A DNA stretch of 64,000 bases from Mucilaginibacter gotjawali (GCF_002355435.1 NZ_AP017313.1:2790001-2854000); one strand, 5' to 3'; shown: positions 8,649-18,803, counted from the first letter of the stretch. Notes: generated by a model from the sequence alone, not told the origin. Numbers and translations: made by a program.

Positions 8649-11048
8649 ATGATAAAGAACTATTTAAAAATCGCCTGGCGCAACATCTGGAAAAACAAGG
8701 TTTTTTCGGGCATTAATATTATCGGCCTTTCTGTTGGAATGGCAGCCTGTATTGTGATCATGTTATTTGTTTCGTACGAAAAGAGTTTCGATAATTTTCA
8801 TACAAAAAACATTTACCGCTTAAACGAGGTGCAAACCATAGGAGCGCAGGGAGCCACACAAAAGGTAGCCTTGTCCATGTTCCCGATGGGACCCACAATA
8901 AAACAGGAATTTCCTGAAATAAAAAACTTTACCCGGGTGCATTGGGTGAATAAATACCAGCTGACTCAAAACACTAAAAAGATCTTCCTGCCACAGGCTT
9001 TTTTTGTTGATTCTACCTTCCTTAATATGTTTGATTTTAAAGTGATAAAAGGTGAGGGCAAAACGGCGTTGTTAAAGCCCCATAGCGCATTAATTACTGA
9101 AGAAACTGCCAGAAAGTTGTTCGGCGATGCCGACCCGACAGGCAAGATCATTACCCATTACGGTGATGACACCACCACTTTTGCCGTAACCGGTGTATTG
9201 GCCAACGTGCCGAGGAACTCACAACTGCAATTCGATGCGTTGTTTTCATTCAGCAGTATTTATCAACCATGGATGTTTACCAATTGGGGTGGTAACTGGC
9301 TCGACACCTTCTTCGAACTGGCTCCCGGAACAAATGCTGCAGCCCTGGATGCCAAATTCCCGGCCTATTTAAAAAGACACCTTAAAGGCGATGGCTGGAA
9401 ATATTATAAACTATTTACCCTGCCTTTAAAAGATGTACACGCCAGCTCCGCCGATATCGGCCTTGATTATATTAATTACCAAAAATTCGACAAAAAATCT
9501 ACCAACCTGTTTGCCGTTATCGCGCTGATTGTTTTGGTAATAGCCTGCGTTAATTTCATTAATCTCTCGACGGCGCGTTCTGCTGAAAGGGCTAAAGAAG
9601 TAGGCATTCGCAAATCAATTGGAGCCTATCGCTTCCAGCTTGCCCTTCAGTTCCTTGGTGAAACGGTTTTAATTGCTTTGCTGGCGCTCATATTCGCTGT
9701 TATTTTAGTTGAACTGGCATTGCCATATATCAATAGCCTGAGCGATAGGCATATCTCGTTTCATTTGTTCAGCAGTATTGAGGTTTTGCTGACCGTTCTT
9801 AGCGGAACAATTTTTATTGGAATAGTCTCAGGCATTTACCCGGCTATTTACTTGTCATCATTCCAGGCATCAAGAGTTTTAAAAGGCTCGGTTCAGGTGG
9901 GTAAAAACAAAGGTTTATTGCGGAGTATCCTGGTTGTTACTCAATTTGCCAGTGCAATTTTCCTGATGATAGCTACGGTATTTGTATTAAAACAGCTGAG
10001 GTTTATGCAGGAACAGGATCCGGGTTATAACCGCGATCAAATTGTAAACATCCCGCTGGACGGGATCACTACAAAGAAATACGATTTGTTTAAGAGTGAA
10101 TTATCGGGTAACACGCTGGTTACTGGAGTAACTGCTTCGCAGGATATTTTAGGCAGTCATCTGGACCAGACCGGGGTTACCTTCAGGCCCTCCTTCGGGC
10201 CAAAACAAGATTTAGGTACAACCCTGTTGGTGGTTGACACCAACTACCTTAACCTTTATAAAATTAAATTGGCGGCGGGTAAAGATTTCTCGCGCGACAA
10301 AATGCCTGACTACCGGCAATATATTGTTAATGAAGCATTGGCGAAAGAATTGCTAAAAGATTTTCCTAAAAAGCCTTTGTCGTCATTAGTCGGCCAGAAG
10401 TTTGGATTTGATTCCTTAGGGACAATTACCGGGATCGTAAAAAATTTCAATTTTAATTCGCTGCAATATAAAATTGAGCCAATGTTTTTAGTGAGCGCAA
10501 CGCATTCCGGATTCAGGGATATCTCCGTTAAGATAAACGGCCATAACACCACAGCAGCGCTGGCCTTCATTAAATCAAAATGGGACAACGTTTACCCGGA
10601 TTATCCTTTTGAATACCAATTCCTGGATGATCATTTTAATGAAGTTTACAGAGCCGACAACCAGGTGAGCCAGATAGTGGGCATTCTGGCCGGGCTGGCT
10701 ATTTTTATTTCTTGTTTGGGTTTGTTTGGCCTGGCTTCTCATTCTGCTGAAAAAAGGGTAAAGGAGATAGGGGTGCGGAAGGTTTTGGGAGCTTCGGTCC
10801 AAAATATAACCCTATTGCTGTCCGGAAATTTTCTCGCATTGGTTTTAATTGCAAACTTGTTTGCATGGCCAGCGGCTTGGTTTGCTGTGCATCATTGGCT
10901 GCAGGATTACGCTTATCGCATAAACATTCAATGGTGGGTGTTTTTGATAGCAGGCACAGTCTCCTTACTCATTGCTTTTGGCACTGTTAGTTTCCAATCC
11001 ATTAAGGCCGCAGTTGCCAACCCGGTTAAAAGTTTGAGGAGCGAGTAG
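8649..11048 (+). CDS. FtsX/MacB-type ABC transporter permease (paralogue 5 of 5)
   Basis: A 799-residue permease starting MIKNYLKIAWRNIWKNKVFS, with loops RAKEVGIRKSIGAY in module 1 and RVKEIGVRKVLGAS in module 2, ending NPVKSLRSE. Its first 15 codons are nearly the same as those of permease 4, and the leader palindrome is shared too, so these two are probably the youngest duplicates, although their periplasmic domains have diverged. It is the last permease before a 411-base gap and the ATPase gene. Substrate unknown. Confidence 0.93.
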   Translation: MIKNYLKIAWRNIWKNKVFSGINIIGLSVGMAACIVIMLFVSYEKSFDNFHTKNIYRLNEVQTIGAQGATQKVALSMFPMGPTIKQEFPEIKNFTRVHWVNKYQLTQNTKKIFLPQAFFVDSTFLNMFDFKVIKGEGKTALLKPHSALITEETARKLFGDADPTGKIITHYGDDTTTFAVTGVLANVPRNSQLQFDALFSFSSIYQPWMFTNWGGNWLDTFFELAPGTNAAALDAKFPAYLKRHLKGDGWKYYKLFTLPLKDVHASSADIGLDYINYQKFDKKSTNLFAVIALIVLVIACVNFINLSTARSAERAKEVGIRKSIGAYRFQLALQFLGETVLIALLALIFAVILVELALPYINSLSDRHISFHLFSSIEVLLTVLSGTIFIGIVSGIYPAIYLSSFQASRVLKGSVQVGKNKGLLRSILVVTQFASAIFLMIATVFVLKQLRFMQEQDPGYNRDQIVNIPLDGITTKKYDLFKSELSGNTLVTGVTASQDILGSHLDQTGVTFRPSFGPKQDLGTTLLVVDTNYLNLYKIKLAAGKDFSRDKMPDYRQYIVNEALAKELLKDFPKKPLSSLVGQKFGFDSLGTITGIVKNFNFNSLQYKIEPMFLVSATHSGFRDISVKINGHNTTAALAFIKSKWDNVYPDYPFEYQFLDDHFNEVYRADNQVSQIVGILAGLAIFISCLGLFGLASHSAEKRVKEIGVRKVLGASVQNITLLLSGNFLALVLIANLFAWPAAWFAVHHWLQDYAYRINIQWWVFLIAGTVSLLIAFGTVSFQSIKAAVANPVKSLRSE

Positions 11049-11459
11049 GTTAGTCAATCAGGATTTACAGAATTATTGGATTATAAGAATTAAACTGTTT
11101 AAGATTCTGTAAATTCAATAATTCAATAATTCAATAATTCTATAAATTCTGATTCAGGCAAATTGTATCATTACCGTACGCTTCCTGTCACGTTAGCGAA
11201 CAGTAATTAACAGGGCTTTTGTTTGTAAGTAATTGATAATTAGAAATATAATAGTTTGGTATGTTATTGATACATCTGTGTTATAATGATGGGGCGACTG
11301 ATCATAGTTAAATACTTATTAATAAATTAGCAATTCAAAGAACTTCGGATATTGCCTGCCTGCCGAAGGCAGGGATGTTCGGTGTCGGATTAATTTAAAG
11401 AAAGTATCAGACTGAAAATCAATAATTCAATCATTCACTCATTTAATAATTAAAAACAC
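11049..11459. other. 411-base intergenic region with an 8-base tandem repeat and a palindrome
   Basis: No gene is seen. It holds about 3.5 copies of ATTCAATA at 11113-11140, a GCCTGCCTGCCGAAGGCAGG-type palindrome at 11353-11373, and a run of CAATAATTCA-like words just before the ATPase start. A promoter for the ATPase-TolC pair is likely here because of the length, but no clear TAnnTTTG box was found. Confidence 0.6.
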
Positions 11460-12137
11460 ATGTTATCATTACAGCACGTATCAAAATATTACCAGGTTGG
11501 CGGAAATAAAAACTTCGTACTAAACGATATTAACCTTGAGGTTGATGAAGGCGAATTTATATCGATCATGGGCCCTTCGGGCTCGGGAAAATCAACACTT
11601 TTAAATGTTATCGGGATGCTGGATGAGCCCAGTGACGGTTACCATTATTTTGTTGGTAATGCAGTTCATCAACTTAAAGAGAAACAGCGGTCAGCTTTAT
11701 ATAAACAGTATATCGGCTTTGTTTTCCAGGCATATCACTTAATTGATGAGCTTACTGTTTACGAAAACATTGAAACCCCGCTAATTTACCAGGATTATAA
11801 AAGCAGCGAACGTAAAGCGATGGTTGCTGATATCCTCGATCGTTTCCAAATCGTCGGCAAAAAGGACCTTTTTCCGGCACAATTATCCGGCGGTCAGCAA
11901 CAACTGGTAGGGATTGCCCGCGCATTGATAGCAAAACCCAAATTATTACTGGCCGATGAACCGACGGGCAACCTGAACTCCAAACAGGGTGAGGAGATCA
12001 TGACGCTTTTCCGTAAACTGAACAAGGAAGACGGCGTAACAATTATACAAGTAACCCATTCTGAGAAAAATGCAGAATATGGGTCGCGTATCATTGATCT
12101 GCTTGACGGTAAAGTATCATCCTCAAGAAAATTCTGA
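11460..12137 (+). CDS. ABC transporter ATP-binding protein, LolD/MacB type
   Basis: A 225-residue stand-alone ATPase. The Walker A motif is GPSGSGKST (about residues 38-46), the signature is LSGGQQQLVGIARAL, and Walker B is LLLADEPTGNLNS. The usual Arg after the signature (QQR) is Leu here. The length and the D-loop region match the LolD/MacB/FtsE class that pairs with FtsX-type permeases. It is the only ATPase in the window for at least five permeases, so it probably energises all of them. It is followed after 26 bases by a TolC-like gene, which suggests one transcript and a role in export across the envelope. No periplasmic adaptor (HlyD/MacA) gene is visible; it may lie upstream of the window. 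Confidence 0.94.
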   Translation: MLSLQHVSKYYQVGGNKNFVLNDINLEVDEGEFISIMGPSGSGKSTLLNVIGMLDEPSDGYHYFVGNAVHQLKEKQRSALYKQYIGFVFQAYHLIDELTVYENIETPLIYQDYKSSERKAMVADILDRFQIVGKKDLFPAQLSGGQQQLVGIARALIAKPKLLLADEPTGNLNSKQGEEIMTLFRKLNKEDGVTIIQVTHSEKNAEYGSRIIDLLDGKVSSSRKF

Positions 12138-12163
12138 ACTACAAATTAATAGAACACGATAAA

Positions 12164-13486
12164 ATGCGATTTAGTAAATATTATTTAACACTACTTTTTT
12201 TAGCCGGCGGTGTTTTGGCGCATGCACAACAGGATACCGTAATAACATTGCAGCAATGTCTTGAAATTGCCATAAAGAATAATTTAAGCGTGAAACAGGC
12301 ATCGGTTACTGCTGAACAGGCACATATTGGTCTCAACCAGGCCAAGGAAAATCTGATCCCGTACATTAGTGGAGGCGCCAACCGTAACCTTACCTCCGGC
12401 CGTGCCCTAAACCCGGTAACCAATGCCTACATTACACAATCAGTAACTTCTGACAATTATAATTTAAGCGGCAATGTTACCGTGTTTAACGGGCTTGCGC
12501 TTCAAAATGCGATCAAACAAGCTTCTTTAGCCTATCAATCAGGAAAAATGGCTTACCAGGCCGCAAAGGACCTGGTTACCGTAAATGTGATAACCAATTA
12601 CCTGATGGTATTGGATGCGAAAGAATTATTAAAACAGAATGAAAGCCAGCTGGCCGTTGCAAAGGAAAATCTTGACATTGCCGCCACCAAAGAAAATTAT
12701 GGTGCAAATACAACGGCATCAACCTTTTCTGATTTAAAAGGCGCCTATGCCGGTAGCAAAGTAAACGTTGTACAGGGCCAAAATTCATTGGATGCTGCCA
12801 AATTAAGTTTGTACCAGTTAATGAATATTCCATATAATAAAAATGTGCAGTTACAGCCCCTAACGGCGGAGGACCTGGTAGGTGATAAGGACGTGAATGC
12901 AGAACAGGTTTATGAAACTGCATTGCAGCAGCTTGCTACAGTAAAAGCCGCCACTTTGATGCGCCAAAGCGCCGAAAAAGGAGTGCAATATGCCAGGGGG
13001 CTTTTATACCCTTCGTTATTTTTGGCCGGCGGAATAGGTACAAATTATTCAAACTTAAATACGCAGAGTTACTATAGCCAGTTCAGGAATAATTACGGAA
13101 CTGATATTGAAATAGGCTTGAATATCCCGATTTTTACTAACCATGTGAAAAAGAATGCAGTAGCCCTTGCCAAACTTAATTTGTTGAACTATGAATATAT
13201 TGAAGAGGGTACGAAGGTACAGGTGAAACAAAGTGTGGAGACCGCCTGGAGCAATATGCTGGCCGCGTATAATCGTTACAGCGCATTGCAGGATGAAGCA
13301 AATGCGTATGCCGAAAGTTACCGCGTTCAGAAAATACGGTTTGACGCAGGGGTGATCACATCAGATCTGTTTTTGATAGCAAAAGGCAATATGGACGCCG
13401 CTGAATTAAACTTAATTGCCGCACGCTATGACTACATTATTTACAGCAAAATATTGGACTACTACCAGGGCAAATTAACCCAATAA
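12164..13486 (+). CDS. TolC-family outer membrane efflux protein
   Basis: 440 residues with a signal peptide (MRFSKYYLTLLFLAGGVLAHAQ, cleavage after about residue 21) followed by the periodic helical and strand pattern of outer-membrane efflux proteins. The LQQCLEIAIKNNLSVKQA opening is typical of the family, and the length matches it. Such proteins form trimeric exit ducts for tripartite pumps. The 26-base spacing after the ATPase gene supports co-transcription, giving a pump made of permease(s), ATPase and outer-membrane duct. A GC-rich hairpin follows the gene. Confidence 0.93.
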   Translation: MRFSKYYLTLLFLAGGVLAHAQQDTVITLQQCLEIAIKNNLSVKQASVTAEQAHIGLNQAKENLIPYISGGANRNLTSGRALNPVTNAYITQSVTSDNYNLSGNVTVFNGLALQNAIKQASLAYQSGKMAYQAAKDLVTVNVITNYLMVLDAKELLKQNESQLAVAKENLDIAATKENYGANTTASTFSDLKGAYAGSKVNVVQGQNSLDAAKLSLYQLMNIPYNKNVQLQPLTAEDLVGDKDVNAEQVYETALQQLATVKAATLMRQSAEKGVQYARGLLYPSLFLAGGIGTNYSNLNTQSYYSQFRNNYGTDIEIGLNIPIFTNHVKKNAVALAKLNLLNYEYIEEGTKVQVKQSVETAWSNMLAAYNRYSALQDEANAYAESYRVQKIRFDAGVITSDLFLIAKGNMDAAELNLIAARYDYIIYSKILDYYQGKLTQ

Positions 13487-13550
13487 AATATTTTCAACAT
13501 TGATTTGGATTATTAAATAATTATTTAATTTTATCACAGAAAATAAGATG

Positions 13551-13589
13551 TCCGGCCCACCATTAAGCTTGCTTTTTGCCTGGGCCGGA
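13551..13589 (+). terminator. Hairpin after the TolC-like gene
   Basis: The arms TCCGGCCCA (13551-13559) and TGGGCCGGA (13581-13589) are perfectly complementary over nine bases around a 21-base loop. Only a short T-rich tail follows, so termination strength is uncertain, but the place, 65 bases after the stop, fits the end of the efflux operon. Confidence 0.6.
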
Positions 13590-13696
13590 TTCCTAATTTT
13601 TAGGGGTGGCGAACACATTAAATACTACAAAATATAATATTCCCCCGGGTGTTTAGTTATTAGTATTATCTTCTTACGCTATTAAAATAACCTCCT

Positions 13697-14295
13697 ATGA
13701 AAAAATTATCCTTTCGCTCATTGTTTTTGGGGCAACTATCAGCCTTGCATCGGCCCAAATTTTGCCGGCATTCCAAATCGGCTTAAAAGCCGGGACAAAT
13801 CTTTCAAGCCTTAATTCAACCGCATCCGAAACGTTTAGCGGCAGCAACCGTGCTGGCTATTTAGTTGGCGTTTGGACCCGTTTTGGCGCCGTGGGTTTTA
13901 ATTTTCAACCCGAAATGTACCTCACTTCAAAAAATGTTGATGTTACTTCCTCAAGCGGCGGTGTTACCAGGGCGAAGTTTACCAGTATTGATGTGCCTTT
14001 GCTGTTTGGCGGTAAATTCGGTGCATTAGGCCTTGGGGGCAGGTTTTATACCGGGCCGGTAGTTTCTTTTGCCATTGATAAAAATCAAAGCTTCGATTCA
14101 GCAGCCGGTAAGGTTTTCTCGCTTAACTACCAGGATCAGAATTTTGCATGGCAGTTTGGCACCGGTTTGGATATTAAAAGGATTTCGGTTGATTTGCGGT
14201 ATGAAGCCGGGATCACCAAGCAAACTTACGACGGCCGGCAAACAAGGATCAGTTTGTTTAACCTGAGTTTGGCTTATAGTTTAGTGAAGCTGTAA
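13697..14295 (+). CDS. Outer membrane beta-barrel protein (porin-like), frameshifted in its signal peptide
   Basis: A frame with only a TTG start at 13762 encodes a barrel-like protein (FQIGLKAGTNLSS... ending NLSLAYSLVKL). Upstream in the same frame lies a clear signal-peptide core, KIILSLIVFGATISLASAQ, without a start codon. An ATG at 13697 is one base out of frame, separated by a run of six A (13700-13705). Adding one A gives MKKIILSLIVFGATISL..., an ordinary signal peptide and a 199-residue protein. The annotated span therefore contains a -1 shift. It could be a read error, a phase-variable A tract or slippage. The family resembles the PorT/outer-membrane-protein-beta-barrel type of Bacteroidota; its cargo is unknown. 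A hairpin terminator follows at 14328. Confidence 0.8.
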
Positions 14296-14327
14296 AGAGA
14301 GTTGTCTGGTTATCTTTGATACTCTAC

Positions 14328-14352
14328 AGCCTGCCGCAAAGCAGGCTTTTTG
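14328..14352 (+). terminator. Intrinsic terminator after the barrel protein
   Basis: Arms AGCCTGC and GCAGGCT enclose a six-base loop and run into TTTTT. This is a standard rho-independent terminator, 33 bases after the stop codon at 14295. Confidence 0.85.
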
Positions 14353-14484
14353 CATTATTAAGCTGGCTTTCGTTCTGATTATTTTGTATTATATTTTACA
14401 GGCAAAGTGTCAATTTAGTATTATACTTATTGTAAAGGATACACATATATTTATCGGCAGGTTTCTGTTTGCCTGCTTTTGTAT

Positions 14485-16275
14485 ATGAGTAGTACCTGTT
14501 CGCCGAAATACCGTATAAATCCTTGCCTCTTAATTTTACTGGCAATACTCAGTTTTTTTCAGAGATCATCAGCCCAGCAAGTCGCTCAAAATGGCGCATC
14601 GTCTATCAGGCTTAACCAAATTGGTTTTTACCCCGATGCCCCCAAAATTGCTATTGTTTTAGGTGGCCGGGACAGCGTTTTTTATATCCAGACTCCGGAA
14701 AAGAAAACTGTTTTTAGTGGAGAATTAAAGCAGTCGGTAAAGCCTGACTTTGCCGGGAATAAAACGTTGATTGCTGATTTTAGCAGTTATCAAATACCGG
14801 GCAAATACGTGCTATTTGTACCTGGTATCGGCTATTCTTATCCGTTCGAAATAAACAAATCAGTATTAAAAAGCGTCGCCTATGCCTCCATTAAGGCGTA
14901 TTATTATATGAGGGCCTCTATTCCGCTTAAAGAAAAATATGCCGGTAAATGGCACAGGGCAGAAGGTCACCCGGATACCAATGTTATTGTTCATCCGTCA
15001 GCCGCAACGGGTAAACGCCTTGCAGGAACTGTCATTTCATCGCCGCGCGGCTGGTATGACGCAGGCGACTATAATAAATACATCGTAAACAGCGGGATAA
15101 GCACCAGTACGTTACTTTCATTGTATGAGGATTTTCCAGCGTATATAAAAACTGTTAAACTGAATATCCCGGAAAGCGGTAATCATATACCGGATGTGTT
15201 GAATGAGGTTTTGTGGAACCTGCGCTGGATGCTAACCATGCAGGACCCAAACGATGGTGGTGTTTACCACAAGTTAACCAATGCTGCATTTGATAAATTT
15301 GAAATGCCTGATAAAGCTATAGCTCCCCGATACGTGGTGCAAAAAGGTACGGCGGCCACGCTGGATTTTGCGGCCGTAATGGCGCAGGCAAGCAGGATAT
15401 TCGTAAAATTTCCGGGAGAATTGCCTGGGCTTTCCGACTCATGCATAAGCGCAGCTAATAAGGCCTGGGAGTGGGCAGTAGCAAACCCTAACGTGATTTA
15501 TAATCAGGACGCAATGAACCAAAAGTTCGGCCCGCAAATTACAACGGGCGGTTATGGCGACTGGAATTTTAGTGATGAATTTATATGGGCGGCTTCGGAA
15601 TTGTATGTTACAACCCGCGAAGCACGCTTTATAAAGGATATTAATTTGATGCCCGATGCGAAAATGCCTCTTCCCGCATGGAACCAGGTAAGATTATTGG
15701 GTTATTATGCTTTGCTAAAAAATACCCGTACAGCCAGCGCCGGTGTCAGAAAAGAATTGCCCGGATTGAAAAAAAGATTACTGGCTTTTGCCGATAGTTT
15801 GATTAAAGGTGCAGATGAAACTGCTTATGAAACAGTGATGGATAAATCAACCCGTAACTTTATTTGGGGCAGCAATTCAGTAGCGGCTAACCAGGGTGTG
15901 GCGTTAATACAGGCCTATATGGTTTCGAATGATCCTAAGTATCTCCGTTTTGCATTAGCTAATCTGGATTATATTTTAGGCCGGAACGGTACCGGCTACG
16001 CTTATGTAACCGGCTATGGGAGTAAAACACCTATGCATCCCCACCATAGGCCATCATCATCAGATGGAATTGCCGAACCGATTCCCGGTTTGCTGGCAGG
16101 CGGACCAAATCCCGGCATGCAGGATCATATTAAAGTACCGTCAATTGTTCCGGATGAAGCTTATATTGATGATGAACAGGCTTATGCAGTAAATGAAATC
16201 GCTATTAACTGGAATGCGCCGCTGGCCTACCTTGCCAATGCCTTGGAAGCATTGCAAAGTAAACTGAAACCATAA
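14485..16275 (+). CDS. Glycoside hydrolase family 9 (endoglucanase-like)
   Basis: 596 residues from the ATG at 14485 (a TTG two codons earlier is less likely). A signal peptide ends near SSAQ (about residue 31). An N-terminal Ig-like CelD_N domain follows (about 40-125; it contains the typical SIRLNQIGFYPDAPK). The (alpha/alpha)6 catalytic domain begins near 130. The GWYDAGDYNKYI motif carries the two catalytic Asp (about D192 and D195) and the C-terminal DDEQAYAVNEIAINW carries the catalytic Glu (about E571). Family members cleave beta-1,4-glucans or related glucans, usually outside the cell or in the periplasm. GH3 follows after 60 bases, so the two probably work in sequence: chain cleavage, then release of glucose. 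Confidence 0.92.
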   Translation: MSSTCSPKYRINPCLLILLAILSFFQRSSAQQVAQNGASSIRLNQIGFYPDAPKIAIVLGGRDSVFYIQTPEKKTVFSGELKQSVKPDFAGNKTLIADFSSYQIPGKYVLFVPGIGYSYPFEINKSVLKSVAYASIKAYYYMRASIPLKEKYAGKWHRAEGHPDTNVIVHPSAATGKRLAGTVISSPRGWYDAGDYNKYIVNSGISTSTLLSLYEDFPAYIKTVKLNIPESGNHIPDVLNEVLWNLRWMLTMQDPNDGGVYHKLTNAAFDKFEMPDKAIAPRYVVQKGTAATLDFAAVMAQASRIFVKFPGELPGLSDSCISAANKAWEWAVANPNVIYNQDAMNQKFGPQITTGGYGDWNFSDEFIWAASELYVTTREARFIKDINLMPDAKMPLPAWNQVRLLGYYALLKNTRTASAGVRKELPGLKKRLLAFADSLIKGADETAYETVMDKSTRNFIWGSNSVAANQGVALIQAYMVSNDPKYLRFALANLDYILGRNGTGYAYVTGYGSKTPMHPHHRPSSSDGIAEPIPGLLAGGPNPGMQDHIKVPSIVPDEAYIDDEQAYAVNEIAINWNAPLAYLANALEALQSKLKP

Positions 16276-16335
16276 TTAAAAATCAACCAATTTATATATA
16301 ACAAATTTTTATTGCTCAATCCAAACCAACCAATT

Positions 16336-18606
16336 ATGAAACGGATATTTATGATCGCCGCTTTCCTTTTTTTGAATTTGCTTATCCTTTCGGCACAAGC
16401 GCAAAAAACAGGTAGCGAAACAGACAAAAAGGTAGATGCCCTGATTGCCAAAATGACCCTTGAAGAAAAAGTAGGGCAAATGACCGAAGTGACCTCTGAT
16501 GTGGTTTCAACCACCACCAACGGTGTGCATGAGATCGATCCTGCAAAAATAAAAGAGGCTATTTTAAAATATCATGTGGGGTCTATATTGAATGTGAGTG
16601 GCCATGCTTACGAACGTAAACATTGGTACGAAGTGATTTCGGCTATCCAGGCAGAAGCAGGTAAAGATCGGTTGAAGATCCCGGTTATTTATGGGATTGA
16701 TGCCATCCACGGGGTAACCTACACGGTTGGCAGCACGCTTTTCCCGCAGGAAATTGCGATGGCCGCTACATTTAACAAAGATATCGCCTATAAAGCGGGC
16801 ACCATCACCGCTTATGAAACCCGTGCAAGCTATATTCCCTGGAACTACTCCCCAGTATTAGATCTGGGTAAAAGCCCGCTTTGGCCGCGTATTTATGAAA
16901 CCTTTGGCGAAGACCCTTATCTGATAAAAACTATGGGCGCTTCCATCATTAAGGGCTACCAGGGCAATGATATTAGCGATAAATTCCATGTAGCGGCTTG
17001 TATGAAGCATTATTTAGGTTACGGCGATCCGGTAAGCGGCAAAGACCGTACCCCGGCCTGGATCCCCGACCGTTATATGCGCGAATACTTTTTACCGCCA
17101 TTTGCCGAAGCAGTTAAGGCTGGAGCGAGGACCCTGATGATCAATTCGGGCGAGATCAATGGCGTTCCGATCCATGCCAGCCATTATATGCTGACGGATG
17201 TTTTACGCGGAGAGTTACATTTTGACGGCATCGCGGTTACCGACTGGAGAGATATTGAATACCTGCACGACCGCCACCACATTGCTGCAACCCAGAAAGA
17301 CGCGGTAAGGATTGCGGTAAACGCCGGCGTGGATATGAGCATGGTGCCTTATGAATATAGCTTTTATAACTACCTTATTGAACTTGTGCATGAAGGTAAA
17401 GTGCCCATGAGCCGGATTAATGAGGCTGTTCACCGTATCCTGAAGGTTAAATATGAACTGGGGTTATTTGAGCGCCCGGTTGGCATCCCGGATGATTATC
17501 CAAAGTTTGGTTCTGACGAGTTTAAAAACGTGAGCCTGCAGGCAGCAACGGAAGCCATTACTTTGTTGAAGAACAAAAATAATATCCTTCCGCTAAAAAA
17601 AGATATGAAAGTGCTGGTAACCGGCCCGACGGCCAATACCATGCGATCCCTGGACGGCGGCTGGAGTTATACCTGGCAGGGCGACCAGGCAGATGTTTTT
17701 GCAGCAAACAAAAACACTGTTTTAAAAGCTATCCGGCAAAAAATAGGGCAAGAAAATGTAAGCTATGAGCCCGGCGCCACTTTTGACAGCTTGCTGAACG
17801 TAAACGCTGTAGTAAATGCTGCGAAAAATGCAGACGTGATTGTACTTTGCCTGGGTGAGCTATCCTATACCGAAAACGTTGGTAATATTGACGACCTGAA
17901 CCTGCCCCGGGCACAAACCGACCTGGCCAATGAACTGGCGAAAACCGGCAAGCCTGTTATCCTGGTTTTGGCAGAAGGCCGCCCCCGTGTTGTAACAGAA
18001 GCTGAAAGCCATTCAAATGCAACGTTAATGACTTATTTTAACGGCAATGAAGGTGGGGATGCCCTGGCTAATATCCTGTTTGGCGATGCCAACCCTTCGG
18101 GCAGGCTGCCTGTAACCTATCCGCGTTTTGCAAATGCTTTGGTTAACTACTACCGTAAAAACTTAGAGAACGGCAATTCTGACGATAGTCACGGTTATAA
18201 CCCTTTATATGAATTTGGTTTTGGTTTAAGTTATACCACTTTCGCCTACAGCAACCTGCACCTCAGCAAGCCTGAATTGACAGAAAATGAAACATTAACG
18301 GTTACCGTAGATGTAAAAAACACTGGGCAACGCGAAGGTAAAGAATCAGTTTTATTGTACTCAAGCCAATCCTACGCAAGTATCGCCCCTGATTTTAAAC
18401 GCTTAAGAGCTTTTGATAAAGTTAGCCTTCAACCTGGTGAGACCAAAACAGTAACCTTTAAAATCACCGCTAAGGACCTGGCTTTTGTAAACGATTTAAG
18501 CAAAACCGTAACCGAACCGGGCGAGTTTAAAATAATGATAGGCGACCAGGTACAAACGTTTAATTATAAATCTGATTTGGTGCCTGATAGGGCAGGAAAA
18601 CTCTAA
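16336..18606 (+). CDS. Glycoside hydrolase family 3 beta-glucosidase, BglX-like
   Basis: 756 residues from the ATG at 16336, chosen because it gives a proper signal peptide (MKRIFMIAAFLFLNLLILSAQAQ); an upstream TTG at 16312 only adds eight residues. It contains the GH3 N-terminal barrel with nucleophile in GIAVTDWRDIEY (about D303), the GH3 C-terminal sandwich (about 390-610), and a fibronectin-III-like domain at the end (about 640-740). This is the layout of periplasmic BglX. Expected activity is exo-hydrolysis of beta-linked gluco-oligosaccharides. It lies directly behind the GH9 gene and is closed by a strong terminator. Confidence 0.94.
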   Translation: MKRIFMIAAFLFLNLLILSAQAQKTGSETDKKVDALIAKMTLEEKVGQMTEVTSDVVSTTTNGVHEIDPAKIKEAILKYHVGSILNVSGHAYERKHWYEVISAIQAEAGKDRLKIPVIYGIDAIHGVTYTVGSTLFPQEIAMAATFNKDIAYKAGTITAYETRASYIPWNYSPVLDLGKSPLWPRIYETFGEDPYLIKTMGASIIKGYQGNDISDKFHVAACMKHYLGYGDPVSGKDRTPAWIPDRYMREYFLPPFAEAVKAGARTLMINSGEINGVPIHASHYMLTDVLRGELHFDGIAVTDWRDIEYLHDRHHIAATQKDAVRIAVNAGVDMSMVPYEYSFYNYLIELVHEGKVPMSRINEAVHRILKVKYELGLFERPVGIPDDYPKFGSDEFKNVSLQAATEAITLLKNKNNILPLKKDMKVLVTGPTANTMRSLDGGWSYTWQGDQADVFAANKNTVLKAIRQKIGQENVSYEPGATFDSLLNVNAVVNAAKNADVIVLCLGELSYTENVGNIDDLNLPRAQTDLANELAKTGKPVILVLAEGRPRVVTEAESHSNATLMTYFNGNEGGDALANILFGDANPSGRLPVTYPRFANALVNYYRKNLENGNSDDSHGYNPLYEFGFGLSYTTFAYSNLHLSKPELTENETLTVTVDVKNTGQREGKESVLLYSSQSYASIAPDFKRLRAFDKVSLQPGETKTVTFKITAKDLAFVNDLSKTVTEPGEFKIMIGDQVQTFNYKSDLVPDRAGKL

Positions 18607-18678
18607 GATGCTTGATTGTAGCGCTACACATGCTATACCCTGCTACAAAGCGCTACATGGTTGATAGTTAACAAATTG

Positions 18679-18727
18679 AGTGCTGTCAATATTTTGTCAC
18701 TTACAAAATATTGATAGCACTTTTTTC
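18679..18727 (+). terminator. Strong intrinsic terminator after the GH9-GH3 pair
   Basis: The arms at 18679-18697 and 18703-18721 pair over 18 of 19 bases around a five-base loop and are followed by a run of T. This ends the GH9-GH3 transcript, so the GH53 gene downstream needs its own promoter. Confidence 0.9.
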
Positions 18728-18803
18728 TATTTCCGGGCACCTTCCTACGAAATGGGCCTAAATAAAAAATGTCAAACAAACATTTTATTTTAAAAAAACT
18801 CTT

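Noticed and set aside
12576..12923. 115-residue minus-strand frame inside the TolC-like gene
   Set aside because: Antisense shadow of an intact efflux gene with no features of its own.
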